This document shows positions 16,687 through 25,795 of a stretch of 43,362 nt of DNA, one piece after another. Origin of the DNA: Clostridium luticellarii. GTDB taxonomy: Bacteria > Bacillota > Clostridia > Clostridiales > Clostridiaceae. The first letter of the stretch is position 1. Each line of letters begins with the position of its first letter. The notes beneath the pieces were generated by a model, which did not search any database, was not told the DNA's origin, and was given only the letters and a program-made list of their open reading frames with translations. The translations under genes were made by a program, and so were the position numbers. The stretch is from NCBI RefSeq assembly GCF_002995845.1, contig NZ_PVXP01000025.1, positions 1 to 43,362 of the forward strand, read 5' to 3'.

Positions 16687-17019
16687 TTAAAGCATCCCCC
16701 TGTCGTTAAATATTTTTTCAGCAGCTTCAACCATTTCCCGTTTTTTTTCAATATCATTTTTTAAAAATTGAATACCCTTCTCAGTTATTATATAAATCTT
16801 CTTTTGTGCCGACTCCTCCACAAGTTCTATAAGTTCAGCTTCTAAAAGTTTCTTAATACTGGTGTACAGGGAAGCAGGCCCTATGGAAAAAGTATTTTTT
16901 GATATTCTTTCAACTGCCTTCATAATAAGGTATCCATGTTTAGGTTCCATAAGCGAAAGTAAAATATAATAATAGGTATCTGTAAGTTCGCCTTTCTTTA
17001 GAGAAGTATCTCTAGCCAT
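16687..17019 (-). CDS. PadR family transcriptional regulator
   Basis: A 110-residue winged-helix repressor. The segment YYILLSLMEPKHGYLIMKAVE is the PadR N-terminal helix-turn-helix, followed by SIGPASLYTSIKKLLEAELIEL (recognition helix and start of wing) and a short C-terminal dimerisation helix. I moved the start to ATG 17019, since TGGAGGC lies at the correct distance and the product then begins MARDTSLKKGE. It is the first gene of the operon and two inverted repeats lie upstream, so self-regulation and control of the ABC exporter by an effector or drug is likely. Confidence 0.9.
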   Translation of the reverse strand: MARDTSLKKGELTDTYYYILLSLMEPKHGYLIMKAVERISKNTFSIGPASLYTSIKKLLEAELIELVEESAQKKIYIITEKGIQFLKNDIEKKREMVEAAEKIFNDRGML

Positions 17020-17031
17020 ATTTGCCTCCAT

Positions 17032-17091
17032 ATATATCAATTAACGATATATTATTCATTGGAAAAATCATATCATTAAATGATATGATTT
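17032..17091 (-). promoter_or_regulatory. Putative PadR operator region, two dyads
   Basis: Dyad 1 is ATATATC-N7-GATATAT (17032-17052). Dyad 2 is a perfect 13-bp inverted repeat, AAATCATATCATT / AATGATATGATTT with one central base (17065-17091). Both contain ATATC/GATAT half-sites and lie directly upstream of padR. Confidence 0.55.
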
Positions 17092-17104
17092 GTCAATAAA
17101 TATA

Positions 17105-17144
17105 AAGAATTACTATGAAAATATATATTTTTATAGTAATTCTT
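17105..17144 (-). terminator. Long AT-rich hairpin after the chemotaxis gene
   Basis: AAGAATTACTAT and ATAGTAATTCTT (12 bp) extend inward to an 18-bp stem with one G-U pair and a 4-base loop. It lies 51 bases beyond the stop of the MCP gene and upstream of padR, so it is a likely terminator, though without a strong T-run. Confidence 0.55.
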
Positions 17145-17194
17145 AAGTTAATTTGCTTTTGTACTACCTTGTACTGATAATAATCCCAGCTCCA

Positions 17195-18457
17195 TTATAT
17201 TTCGAATTTTGATAACATTTTATTCAATTTCTGTGCAAGCTCTGCCTGGGTCTGTGCAGAAAATGCCACCTGTTCTATTGCTTTTGTAGTCTCATCTACA
17301 CTGGACTTTACCGATTCTACATGAGCGGAAGATTCCTGCGATGTATTTGCCACATTTTGAACGGCTTCACTTACCTGATTTATGGTTGCCGCAAGTTCTT
17401 CTGACGTGGATGCCATTTCATCGGACATTTTACTTAAAAACTCTGAATCCTCATAGTACTTGCTTCCCAGTTCCTGAAAATTTTCAAATTTTCTGTTCAC
17501 ATTTTCATTTATAAATTTCAACACATCCTCACTGCACTGTGCAAGGTTTTTAAAAGCTTCCTGAACCTTTACTATAGTATCCTGAATCCCAACTACCGCT
17601 TTTGAAGACTGCTCTGCCAACTTTCCCACTTCATCCGCCACCACTGCAAATCCTTTTCCCTGCTCTCCTGCCCTGGCTGACTCTATGGAAGCGTTCAGCG
17701 CCAGAAGATTGGTCTGCTCAGCTATACTTGCAATAGTATCTGCCATAGCTTTTATGTTCTCCACTACTTTGCCGTCCTCTATGGCTTTAACTACATTATT
17801 TGCTTTACTTTCATACAATTCTTGGGACTCCTTTATGGCATCCTCTCCATTTTTCTTTGCAGCTGAAGCTCTCTTTTTAAAGCTGTTTGCATTATTACTT
17901 CCTTCCAGTGCTTTTTGAGAAAGTTCATTTATGCTAGAATCCACTTCCTCCACAGAAGCGGTTATCTCTTCTGCGGCCGCACTGTTACCTTCAATACCAG
18001 TTGCCACACCGGCAATGGAGCTGTCTATATTCTCAACCTTAGCAGATAATTCTTCAGCCACAGCAGAAAGTTCCTGACTTGAACTGTTCATATTCTGAAA
18101 ATTTTCCTCAATTTCTTTCACAAAATTTCTCAGATTCTCCTGAGCTTTTCCCATAGCCTTAAATGCCTTTCCAAATTCATCATCCCTATCATTCTCATGA
18201 TCACAGGCCAAATTAAATTCGGACAAATTTTCTGCCAAATTCACCATTTTTACTATAGATTTATCTATATCTCCTGGTATAAAGAACTGAAATATTACTG
18301 CAAATATAATTCCAACTATAATTAAAATAGTAGTAACAATATCCTTATAGGGAAATGAAAGCATTCCTATGACACCGATAGCGGCAATTATCACAACAAA
18401 AATACCAAAACTCAATGACAGCTTTGTTCTCATTCTCATGTTTTTTAAAAATTTCAT
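17195..18457 (-). CDS. Methyl-accepting chemotaxis protein lacking an external sensor domain
   Basis: A 420-residue transducer. Two hydrophobic helices at about residues 14-34 and 43-62 are separated by fewer than ten residues, so there is no extracytoplasmic sensor. A HAMP-like stretch and a long coiled coil follow. The MCP hairpin tip, which contacts CheA/CheW, is [20 protein letters not shown] followed by [21 protein letters not shown] chose ATG 18457 because AAGGAGAATT lies just upstream; that ribosome site is inside the last codons of the EAL gene, with one base between stop and start. The receptor may sense a membrane or cytosolic signal, perhaps linked to the coupled phosphodiesterase (inference). 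Confidence 0.88.
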   Translation of the reverse strand: MKFLKNMRMRTKLSLSFGIFVVIIAAIGVIGMLSFPYKDIVTTILIIVGIIFAVIFQFFIPGDIDKSIVKMVNLAENLSEFNLACDHENDRDDEFGKAFKAMGKAQENLRNFVKEIEENFQNMNSSSQELSAVAEELSAKVENIDSSIAGVATGIEGNSAAAEEITASVEEVDSSINELSQKALEGSNNANSFKKRASAAKKNGEDAIKESQELYESKANNVVKAIEDGKVVENIKAMADTIASIAEQTNLLALNASIESARAGEQGKGFAVVADEVGKLAEQSSKAVVGIQDTIVKVQEAFKNLAQCSEDVLKFINENVNRKFENFQELGSKYYEDSEFLSKMSDEMASTSEELAATINQVSEAVQNVANTSQESSAHVESVKSSVDETTKAIEQVAFSAQTQAELAQKLNKMLSKFEI

Positions 18458-18458
18458 A

Positions 18459-20174
18459 TCAATTCTCCTTATTGTATAATTCATTAATATTATCCCAAAT
18501 CGCATATGAATTTTCTAAGTTCTCAATTAGCTTTTCAGAATTTATTGGTCTGCTAAATACATATCCCTGCACCCTACTGCACTCAATACTTTCCAAAAAT
18601 CTTAATTGTCCATCTGTCTCTACCCCCTCTGCTATCACTTCAATATTCAGATCTTTAGCCAAATTCACAATATTCTTTAAAATTACTCTACTTTTTCCAT
18701 CGCTTTGTATATTATAAACAAAAGATTTATCTATTTTAATACCATCAATGGGTAAATCCTTTAAATAATTTAATGAAGAATATTTTGTCCCAAAATCATC
18801 TATAAATATTTTTATTCCCATATCCTTTATTTTAAAAAGTACATTCAGTATTTTTTCGGATATATCAATTAATATTCTCTCAGTAATTTCAAAACAGATG
18901 CGATTTGATCTTATCCCGGTGCTCTTTAAGGCATAATTTACAAAATCAAGGAATGAGTTTTGTCTAAGCTGCTTTTCCGATATATTTACAGACATGTAAA
19001 GTTGTTTATATCCTAAATCATCACATTTTTTAATCTGCATAAAAGCCTCATACAACACAAATTTACCTATTTCATTTATCATTCCGTTTTGTTCTGCAAT
19101 ATCTATGAAGTAGGAAGGAAGCCTTATGGAACCATTATGATTCCACCTTATCAATGCCTCCAGTCCACAGATTTTCATTCTGCTGATGTCAACTTGAGGC
19201 TGATAATAGAGAATAAACTCTTTATTTGCTATGGCCCTTGCCAGATCATTTTCAATTTTCACTCTCTCCACAATTTCCGCATTCATTTCTCCATCATAGA
19301 GTTCATATTGATTTTTCCCAAGTTTTTTGGCGTTTATGAGAGCTATATCTGCATTTTTCATTATCCTATGGCTGTTTGAAACATCATCGGTGCAAACAGA
19401 AATCCCAATATTCAATGCCATGAATACTCTTTCTCCATTAATCTCTATTATTTTATTAAATAAACTCAGAAGATATTCTGCCTTCAATTTTGCTTTCTCA
19501 ACACTTCCACAGCTGTAATCTATAATGGCAAATTTGCTCTCCTCTACCTTGCACAGCACTTCATTATCCAAATTATCCTTAAATATGTCGGATACTTTTT
19601 TTAGCAGAGCTTCTTCAAAATCTTCTCTGTATATATCTTTTATTTTTTCAAAATTATATATGCAAATATAAAAAAGTGCTAAATTTTTCTTGCCATATTT
19701 ATCTGCACTACTTAAAAAATTATTTAGTTTAATTGTCATAGATAGCTTATTGGGAACATCAGTCACACTGTCATAATATGCCAGATACCTTATCTCGGAT
19801 TCATATATCTTTTTATTGGTGACATCTAAAATACAATTTATCATCAATCTACATTTTTTATTATCGACAAAAATCCTGCTTTTCTGAAGTATCCATTTTA
19901 TTTTTCCTGACTTGGTTTTAATTTTATATTCACATTCAAAATAGTTAACTCCATCATATATATTTTCTTTCAAAGTTCTGTCAAATTTTTCTATATCATC
20001 CGGACAAATAATTTTTCTTAGCTGTCTAAAGAAATTAATTTTTTTGGGTACAGCATATCCTGTCATATTTTCCCACAATTTAGGCACTACAAATTCGTTA
20101 CTGTCCATATTCCACTTTACTATAACCCTGTTAATGCTACCCAATATAAAATTCTTTTGTTCTTCTATCGACAA
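18459..20174 (-). CDS. PAS-GGDEF-EAL protein, probable c-di-GMP phosphodiesterase
   Basis: A 571-residue cytosolic signalling protein. A PAS-like domain spans about residues 10-125 ([18 protein letters not shown]). A GGDEF domain spans about 130-295, but the catalytic loop is degenerate ([12 protein letters not shown] where GGDEF is expected), so cyclase activity is unlikely. The EAL domain spans about 305-555 and keeps the catalytic residues: [52 protein letters not shown] and QGYVFSRPI. It should therefore hydrolyse c-di-GMP to pGpG, with PAS and GGDEF as sensors. The start is TTG with AGGTGA upstream. It is cotranscribed with the MCP gene. Confidence 0.9.
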   Translation of the reverse strand: MSIEEQKNFILGSINRVIVKWNMDSNEFVVPKLWENMTGYAVPKKINFFRQLRKIICPDDIEKFDRTLKENIYDGVNYFECEYKIKTKSGKIKWILQKSRIFVDNKKCRLMINCILDVTNKKIYESEIRYLAYYDSVTDVPNKLSMTIKLNNFLSSADKYGKKNLALFYICIYNFEKIKDIYREDFEEALLKKVSDIFKDNLDNEVLCKVEESKFAIIDYSCGSVEKAKLKAEYLLSLFNKIIEINGERVFMALNIGISVCTDDVSNSHRIMKNADIALINAKKLGKNQYELYDGEMNAEIVERVKIENDLARAIANKEFILYYQPQVDISRMKICGLEALIRWNHNGSIRLPSYFIDIAEQNGMINEIGKFVLYEAFMQIKKCDDLGYKQLYMSVNISEKQLRQNSFLDFVNYALKSTGIRSNRICFEITERILIDISEKILNVLFKIKDMGIKIFIDDFGTKYSSLNYLKDLPIDGIKIDKSFVYNIQSDGKSRVILKNIVNLAKDLNIEVIAEGVETDGQLRFLESIECSRVQGYVFSRPINSEKLIENLENSYAIWDNINELYNKEN

Positions 20175-20502
20175 TTAATTCACCTACTCATGTAAAATTA
20201 TTATCATTATTAACAATATTTCAATAAAATCAATTATAGTAAAAAGGATGGCAATGAAGCGTATATATTTTGTCATATAGTGAATACTAATACATAATTT
20301 TATTATTCAACAAAATATTTATCAATTATACGCACAAATTCGATAATTTTGCTTTTATTTTTCATATTATATCACTTTATGTTTAAATATGTAATATATT
20401 TTATAGTATACACATATTTTACTACAATTACAAGTGTATTTTATACTTGTAATTTGTTATATGTTTTACCAAAAATAGCTAGAGTCAAAATAGGTGATGC
20501 AG
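20175..20502. other. 328-base intergenic region between divergent EAL and XRE genes
   Basis: A very AT-rich divergent region with no gene. A TATAAT-like -10 for the EAL operon lies near 20236-20241 on the minus strand. The only clear structure is the dyad at 20426-20454 listed separately. Confidence 0.5.
20426..20454 (+). promoter_or_regulatory. Inverted repeat upstream of the XRE regulator gene
   Basis: AATTACAAGT (20426-20435) and ACTTGTAATT (20445-20454) form a perfect 10-bp dyad with a 9-base spacer, about 50 bases before the start. It is a plausible autoregulatory operator for the XRE protein. Confidence 0.45.
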
Positions 20503-20838
20503 ATGAAAATAGATTATAAAAAAATGGGCAATCGTATTAAACTAACTAGAAAGAAGAAAAAAATTACCCAGGAGCAGTTAGCTGAAATGACCGGTCTCTC
20601 AAATAATTATATAAGTAATATTGAAAGAAACCGTTCTATACCGAGTATTGACACTTTGCTGAAAATTTGTAATTCCCTTAATGTAACTCCTGACTTTATA
20701 CTATTAGATTCAATATACACTTCTAATGAATATTTAAAGGATGAAATAGCTAAAAAGCTAAATAAATGTAATAATAAGAACATAAGACTTGTTTCAAAAT
20801 TTTGTGATTTGCTCCTGGAAGAACAGGAAGAAGAATAG
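20503..20838 (+). CDS. XRE family transcriptional regulator
   Basis: A 111-residue protein. Residues 7-62 form a classic helix-turn-helix (MGNRIKLTRKKKKITQEQLA, then EMTGLSNNYISNIERNRSIP and SIDTLLKICNSLNVTPDFIL). The C-terminal 40 residues are charged, probably for dimerisation. Three start codons are in frame (20494, 20497, 20503); I prefer ATG 20503, with AGGTGA 5 bases upstream. It is a single-gene unit between the EAL operon and the sugar-acid island, and its target is unknown. Confidence 0.85.
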   Translation: MKIDYKKMGNRIKLTRKKKKITQEQLAEMTGLSNNYISNIERNRSIPSIDTLLKICNSLNVTPDFILLDSIYTSNEYLKDEIAKKLNKCNNKNIRLVSKFCDLLLEEQEEE

Positions 20839-20886
20839 TAAAACTTAAATATCAAAATTTCAATGAATACAATCAAATTTTTTCAA

Positions 20887-20941
20887 AGCAGAAGATGCAT
20901 ATCTGAATTTTGTAATAAAATTCAGATATGCATCTTCTGCT
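20887..20941. terminator. Bidirectional terminator, 25-bp perfect hairpin
   Basis: The arms 20887-20911 and 20917-20941 are perfectly complementary over 25 bp with the loop GTAAT, between the convergent XRE and aldolase genes. The stem is far longer than a usual terminator. Confidence 0.85.
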
Positions 20942-20963
20942 AATAAAACTTCATAATAAAAGT

Positions 20964-21611
20964 TTACTTTCTTTCCTTTGCCTCTCTTACTGCTTTTACA
21001 AACTTCCTGGCAGTTTCAGTTACCAGAGCATAGTCTCCAGTTCCAGCACCTTTTGTCAAATCTCCACCTGTACCCACTGCTATAGCACCTGCACTTATCC
21101 ATTCTCTTACATTTTTCAGATTCACTCCACCTGTAGGCATAAAATTTCCCTGAGGTATAGGTCCCTTAAAAGCCTTTATTATTTTAGGCCCAAAAGCACT
21201 TCCTGGAAATACCTTTATTATTTCAGCTCCGGCTTCAAGTCCTTTAATCGCTTCTTTTACAGTCATAGCTCCCGGCATCACCAAAATACGATACCTGTTA
21301 CAAAGCTTAACTACTTCCTCGTTAAAATAAGGACTCACTATGTACTGTGCCCCCGCCAGTATACACGCTCTTGCAGTTTCCGCATCCAGTACAGTTCCTG
21401 CTCCTATTATCACATCTTCCTCTTTATAATATTCAGCAAGTTCTTTTATTATATCTATTGCACCAGGTACCGTCATGGTAATCTCAAGCATTTTTATACC
21501 GCCCTTTTTTACGGCATTTACTATTTTTAAACCTTGCTCCTTGGAATCAGCCCTTATTACTGCTACAACTCCTTGTTCCTCTAATTTCAATACAGCATTA
21601 ATTCTTTTCAT
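20964..21611 (-). CDS. eda: KDPG/KHG aldolase
   Basis: A 215-residue class I aldolase that splits 2-keto-3-deoxy-6-phosphogluconate to pyruvate and glyceraldehyde-3-phosphate, or 4-hydroxy-2-oxoglutarate to pyruvate and glyoxylate. Motifs are VVAVIRADSKEQG, the carboxylate-binding AGAQYIVSPYF, the Schiff-base Lys in EIIKVFPGSAFG and the phosphate-binding FMPTGGV. GGAGGACTG precedes the ATG. It is the last gene of the GntP operon. No phosphogluconate dehydratase (Edd) is present in this window, so the KDPG source must be elsewhere, or the real substrate is another 2-keto-3-deoxy acid. Confidence 0.9.
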   Translation of the reverse strand: MKRINAVLKLEEQGVVAVIRADSKEQGLKIVNAVKKGGIKMLEITMTVPGAIDIIKELAEYYKEEDVIIGAGTVLDAETARACILAGAQYIVSPYFNEEVVKLCNRYRILVMPGAMTVKEAIKGLEAGAEIIKVFPGSAFGPKIIKAFKGPIPQGNFMPTGGVNLKNVREWISAGAIAVGTGGDLTKGAGTGDYALVTETARKFVKAVREAKERK

Positions 21612-21624
21612 CTTTCAGTCCTCC

Positions 21625-22548
21625 TTATTTAACATAATCTATGATATTCTTTGCTGCCATTGTTCCCATATTATCTATGGCCTCAACAGTAGATGCCGCA
21701 CAATGTGATCCTAGAACAATATTATCTAGTTCCAAAAGTTTTTTATTTTCTGGAGGTTCTTTTTCAAATACATCCACACCTGCTCCCCAGATTTTCTTGT
21801 TCCTCAATGCATTATATAATGCATTTTCGTCTATCAATCCACCTCTTGCGGTATTTACTATTACTGAATTCTCCTTCATCATATTCAATTCCTTTTCACC
21901 AATTATATATTTAGTTTCATCTGTTAACGGAAGATGAAGGCTTATAAAATCTGATTTTTTTAAGATTTCCTCTACTGTCATGTATTCCACATTATTTTCA
22001 AATGCAAAACTTTCATCTTTGTATACATCATAAGCCAGAACCTTCATTCCGAATCCCCGTGCTCTTTTTACAACTTGTTTCCCTATATTGCCAAGTCCAA
22101 GCAATCCCAAGGTTTTTTCGGACATACCTATGCTGGTAATTTTATTCCAGTTCAATTTTCTACACTCTCTATCTATAGGAACAAGTTTTCTTGCAGCTGC
22201 AAGCATAAGTGTAAACGCATAGTCTGCAACAGATTCAGAATTCGCCCCTTTCGTTACAGTGACAGCAATGTTATTTCTTTCTGAATACTTTAGATCTATG
22301 TTATCTGTTCCAACACCATATTTCGATATAACTTTCAATTTTTTTGCATTCTTGAGCACCTTTTCATTTAATGGGTCTACACCTACAATAACTCCATCTA
22401 CACCTTTTATTTCTTCAATCATTTCTTGTTCAGTAAGTATTCTTCCATAAGGATTTACAATAAGCTCATATCCTTGTTTCTCAAGTAGTTCAAATGGTTT
22501 CTTACTATGTTTTCCAAAAGATCTCGGCGTAATTAATATTTTTGACAT
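21625..22548 (-). CDS. D-2-hydroxyacid dehydrogenase, phosphoglycerate-dehydrogenase-like
   Basis: A 307-residue NAD(P)-dependent enzyme of the D-isomer-specific 2-hydroxyacid dehydrogenase family. The NAD-binding motif LGLLGLGNIGKQV is near residue 145. Catalytic residues are the Arg of NTARGGLIDE, an acidic residue in the VDVFEKEPP region and the His in GSHCAAST. It lacks the C-terminal ACT domain of many serine-pathway SerA enzymes. Given its place between gluconokinase-like and aldolase genes, a role reducing a 2-keto sugar acid (as in 2-ketogluconate reductases) is more likely than serine synthesis. That is inference from context. AAGGGG precedes the ATG. Confidence 0.85.
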   Translation of the reverse strand: MSKILITPRSFGKHSKKPFELLEKQGYELIVNPYGRILTEQEMIEEIKGVDGVIVGVDPLNEKVLKNAKKLKVISKYGVGTDNIDLKYSERNNIAVTVTKGANSESVADYAFTLMLAAARKLVPIDRECRKLNWNKITSIGMSEKTLGLLGLGNIGKQVVKRARGFGMKVLAYDVYKDESFAFENNVEYMTVEEILKKSDFISLHLPLTDETKYIIGEKELNMMKENSVIVNTARGGLIDENALYNALRNKKIWGAGVDVFEKEPPENKKLLELDNIVLGSHCAASTVEAIDNMGTMAAKNIIDYVK

Positions 22549-22583
22549 AATCTATTACCCCTTTTCATATTCATAATTTTAAA

Positions 22584-24104
22584 TCAAAATAATTTTTTTC
22601 CCAGAATAGCCGAATAATTATCTAAAAATTCACTGTACATTTCCCTGTATAGTACAACATTTTTTTCTTTTGGCTTTATTACCTTAAGCGGTTTCATTCT
22701 AGAAACAGGCTGTTTAAAATTTTTCACATCACCTACAGACACCATTCCCGTATATGCGGCTCCAAGAACAGAAGCCTCCTTCACTCCCGCAACAGCTATT
22801 TCTTTATTAAAAATATCAGCCTGAATTTGAAGCCATACATCAGAATTCGCATATCCACCATTTGCAATTATCTGCTCAACATTGCCGTCTATTTTCTCTA
22901 TCATTTTATATATTGAATACATGTTGTAAATTACACTCTCCATACCCGCCCTTATAATATGCTTCTTACTATGCATAAATCTAAGTCCAAGCAGAGTTCC
23001 AGTTGCATCTGCATTCCACCCTGGAGCCCTCTCTCCTGTTAAAAAGGGTAAAAATGTCAGCCCATCACTTCCCGGATTTATTTGTGAAGCATAATAACTG
23101 AAAAGATCATATATATCCTCATACCCGGCTCTTAAAGCTTCTTTTTCAAATTGTTCTCTAAACTGATTTCTGAAATATTTGAGAACTATTCCACCGTTAT
23201 TTATAGCTCCTCCTGAAATCCATTTATCTTTAGTAAAACAATAACACCATGTTCTTCCCTGTTCGTCAAAAAGAGGCTTATCTACGGCAATTCTAAGTGC
23301 ACCGCTTGTACCAATTGTACAGGACATGGAGGTATCATCAAATCCTCCACAGCCTATATTTGCCATTATGCCATCCCCAGAACCTATAACCAGAGGCGTA
23401 TTGGTTTTTATGCCCATTCTCCCGGCATATTTCTTTTTTATTCCTTTCACCATATAAGTACATTCCTTCACTGCTCCAAATTTGTCCTCATTTATTTTAA
23501 GAATATCTTTTAAAATGTCCCTATCCCACTTGAAATTATTTATATTAAGACATCCTGTAGCGGAAGCATCAGTAACATCAATTACAAATTCACCGCTTAA
23601 TTTAAAAACTATGAATTCTTTTATGGTGACAAATTTATAAGTATTTTTGAAGAGCTCCTTCATCTTGTTTTTAACCCACAATATATTGCTGAGAGGATAC
23701 ATGGGATGCTGAACCCTGCATCCAGTCTTTCTGTACAGAATGCCGCAATCATAGTTTTGTTCTATAAATTTTGCCTCATCCATGGATCTGGTATCTCCCC
23801 AGGTGATAACATTGGTGAGATTGTTTCCATCTTTGTCAACGGCAAGGAAACTATGCATTTGGGAACTAATTCCAATAGATCTTATATCTCCGCTTGATAT
23901 ACTGCATTTTGCAATAGAATTTCCAACTACCTCTAAAAGTGATTTAAACACGTTGTTGGGCTCTAATTCAAGCATACCCTTTTCTGTACAAATTGTAGGA
24001 TATTCCATATAGTCGAAGCCGATTTGATTACCTTCTATATCAAAAATATTACACCTTATCCCGCTAGTTCCAATATCAATCCCTAAATAAGCTTTTCTAC
24101 CCAA
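22584..24104 (-). CDS. FGGY family kinase, probable gluconokinase
   Basis: A 506-residue sugar kinase. The N-terminal phosphate motif is LGIDIGTSGIRCNIFD, a central catalytic segment is PLVIGSGDGIMANIGCGG, and the C-terminal adenosine motif is IANGGYANSDVWLQIQADIF. In the family it would phosphorylate gluconate or a related acid at the terminal hydroxyl, giving 6-phosphogluconate. Assignment as gluconokinase rests on the directly upstream GntP permease and the nearby 6-phosphogluconate dehydrogenase; xylulokinase-type specificity cannot be excluded by sequence alone. It begins with TTG, preceded by AAGGTG. Confidence 0.82.
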   Translation of the reverse strand: MGRKAYLGIDIGTSGIRCNIFDIEGNQIGFDYMEYPTICTEKGMLELEPNNVFKSLLEVVGNSIAKCSISSGDIRSIGISSQMHSFLAVDKDGNNLTNVITWGDTRSMDEAKFIEQNYDCGILYRKTGCRVQHPMYPLSNILWVKNKMKELFKNTYKFVTIKEFIVFKLSGEFVIDVTDASATGCLNINNFKWDRDILKDILKINEDKFGAVKECTYMVKGIKKKYAGRMGIKTNTPLVIGSGDGIMANIGCGGFDDTSMSCTIGTSGALRIAVDKPLFDEQGRTWCYCFTKDKWISGGAINNGGIVLKYFRNQFREQFEKEALRAGYEDIYDLFSYYASQINPGSDGLTFLPFLTGERAPGWNADATGTLLGLRFMHSKKHIIRAGMESVIYNMYSIYKMIEKIDGNVEQIIANGGYANSDVWLQIQADIFNKEIAVAGVKEASVLGAAYTGMVSVGDVKNFKQPVSRMKPLKVIKPKEKNVVLYREMYSEFLDNYSAILGKKLF

Positions 24105-24201
24105 AATAACTACACCTTCTCAATTTTTAAAATCTTCTTTCCGTACAATTCATTTCTCAACCAGTATAGTTTTCCCAGTCACCTTACAGCTTGTACTATT
24201 T

Positions 24202-25527
24202 TTAACCAACAACTATATTCACAAGCAGAACTCCTATGAGTCCACATACAGAAAGTATGGTTTCAGCTACTGACCAGGTTTTCAAGGTTTCAGGAACTGT
24301 CAATCCGAAAAATTCTTTAACCATCCAGAAGCCTGCATCATTTAAATGTGAAAATATCAGACTTCCTGCTCCTGTTGCAAGAGCCATAAGCTCAGGGCTT
24401 GCATGGGTTGAAGTCAGAATAGGCAGTACCATGCCTGCTGCAGTCATTCCAGCAACAGTAGCCGATCCTACCGCAAGCCTTATCACAACTGCTATAAGCC
24501 ATGCCATAACAAGTGGTGAAATAGTGCTGCCGCTCATCAAAATCTTTATGTATCCAGCTACTCCGCTATCTATCAATATCTGTTTAAATGCTCCTCCTCC
24601 TGCTATTACAAGCATTATGACAGCTATGGTTTTTATAGAGCCTTCCGCACTTGTCATAATATCGGACATTTTCTTATTTCTTCTTATACCAAAAGTATAT
24701 ATTGCAATTAAAAGAGAAACTAAAAGTGCAATGGTAGGCTCTCCAAAGAATCCAGTGAATTTGGCGAAAACGGTATCTTTAAGCGTGGTAAGCTTTACAA
24801 CCGCATTTAATGCCATTAGTATTACCGGTGCTAAAGCTGTAAATACACTTGTTATAAATCCAGGCATTTCTTCTTCTTTGAAATCCTTTACTTCAAATAA
24901 ATGAGTAGGAATATCCTTTACTTTTTTATCAGATTTTATAAACTTTGCAAAAACAGGCCCTGCAATTATTGCAGTAGGTATTGCTATTATAATTCCATAT
25001 ATCAGGGTCTTTCCCAAATCGGCTCCATACACAGTAGCTATAGCAGTAGCCCCTGGATGTGGAGGTAAAAAGCCATGAGTAACAGAAAGCGATATGGCCA
25101 TTGGAATTCCTACATAGAGGATAGGTAAATCCGCTTCTACAGCAATTGTAAATACCAATGGTATCAAAAGTACAAAGCCCACCTCATAGAACATGGCAAG
25201 ACCAACTATAAAACCAGTTAACAGAATTGCCCATTGGACCCTTTTCTTACCTAATTTATTTATAAGTGTCAATGCTATTTTCTGTGCTCCGCCACAATCA
25301 GTCATAAGCTTTCCAAGCATAGCACCAAACCCTAATAACAACGCAAGACTTCCCAATGTGGAACCTACCCCTTTTTCAATAGAAACAGCTACTGTAGGCA
25401 ATGGCATTCCTTCCATTATTCCCACCATTATTGAGACAAGTATAAGTGAAACAAATGCATCCACTTTAAATTTCATCATAAGTATTAGCAATACAAGTAT
25501 TCCAAAAGCAACTATAAACAAAGGCAT
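24202..25527 (-). CDS. gntP: GntP family gluconate:H+ symporter
   Basis: A 441-residue inner-membrane permease with 12-14 hydrophobic segments and no large soluble domain. Typical GntP family stretches include LLGFGAMLGKLMTDCGGAQKI, HGFLPPHPGATAIA and SHLNDAGFWMVKEFFGLTVP. It imports gluconate or a related aldonate with protons. It is the first gene of the operon, behind a promoter with the RpiR-motif candidate. A 97-base gap to the kinase gene shows no clear terminator. Confidence 0.92.
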   Translation of the reverse strand: MPLFIVAFGILVLLILMMKFKVDAFVSLILVSIMVGIMEGMPLPTVAVSIEKGVGSTLGSLALLLGFGAMLGKLMTDCGGAQKIALTLINKLGKKRVQWAILLTGFIVGLAMFYEVGFVLLIPLVFTIAVEADLPILYVGIPMAISLSVTHGFLPPHPGATAIATVYGADLGKTLIYGIIIAIPTAIIAGPVFAKFIKSDKKVKDIPTHLFEVKDFKEEEMPGFITSVFTALAPVILMALNAVVKLTTLKDTVFAKFTGFFGEPTIALLVSLLIAIYTFGIRRNKKMSDIMTSAEGSIKTIAVIMLVIAGGGAFKQILIDSGVAGYIKILMSGSTISPLVMAWLIAVVIRLAVGSATVAGMTAAGMVLPILTSTHASPELMALATGAGSLIFSHLNDAGFWMVKEFFGLTVPETLKTWSVAETILSVCGLIGVLLVNIVVG

Positions 25528-25665
25528 GATTCAATTCCCCCTATAAACCCATTTTTTTTAATTATTTACATACCATCAATCCTGATATTCACTCAATAAC
25601 TATATAACCACCTCTTTAAAAAAATTTTTTTATTTTTTATTTAAATATTTTTTATAATAATATAT

Positions 25666-25716
25666 AAAAAATATTTTCTTCTTATATATTATACTATTTC
25701 CTTATTTTTTTCAAGT
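25666..25716 (-). promoter_or_regulatory. GntP operon promoter with shared 13-base motif
   Basis: On the minus strand a -10 TATAAT lies at 25693-25688, with a weak -35 (ACTTGA) 17 bases upstream. GAAAATATTTTTT (25678-25666) starts 9 bases below the -10. The identical 13-mer occurs at the same place in the other sugar-acid operon. Confidence 0.5.
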
Positions 25717-25741
25717 ATAAAAATTATTTTTATTGTACTTT

Positions 25742-25775
25742 GAGGGCTATAAAAATGTGTTTTAAAATAGCCCTC
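25742..25775 (-). terminator. Terminator-like hairpin after 6-phosphogluconate dehydrogenase gene
   Basis: GAGGGCTAT and ATAGCCCTC form a 9-bp GC-containing stem in a very AT-rich gap between the two sugar-acid operons. The tail is only moderately T-rich. Confidence 0.65.
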
Positions 25776-25795
25776 GAACATAAAAATTTTTTTAT

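Noticed and set aside
18459-20174. Active diguanylate cyclase
   Set aside because: The GGDEF loop is replaced by an EESKF sequence, while the EAL catalytic motifs are intact.
21625-22548. SerA of serine biosynthesis
   Set aside because: It has no ACT domain and lies within a sugar-acid operon with no serC or serB nearby.
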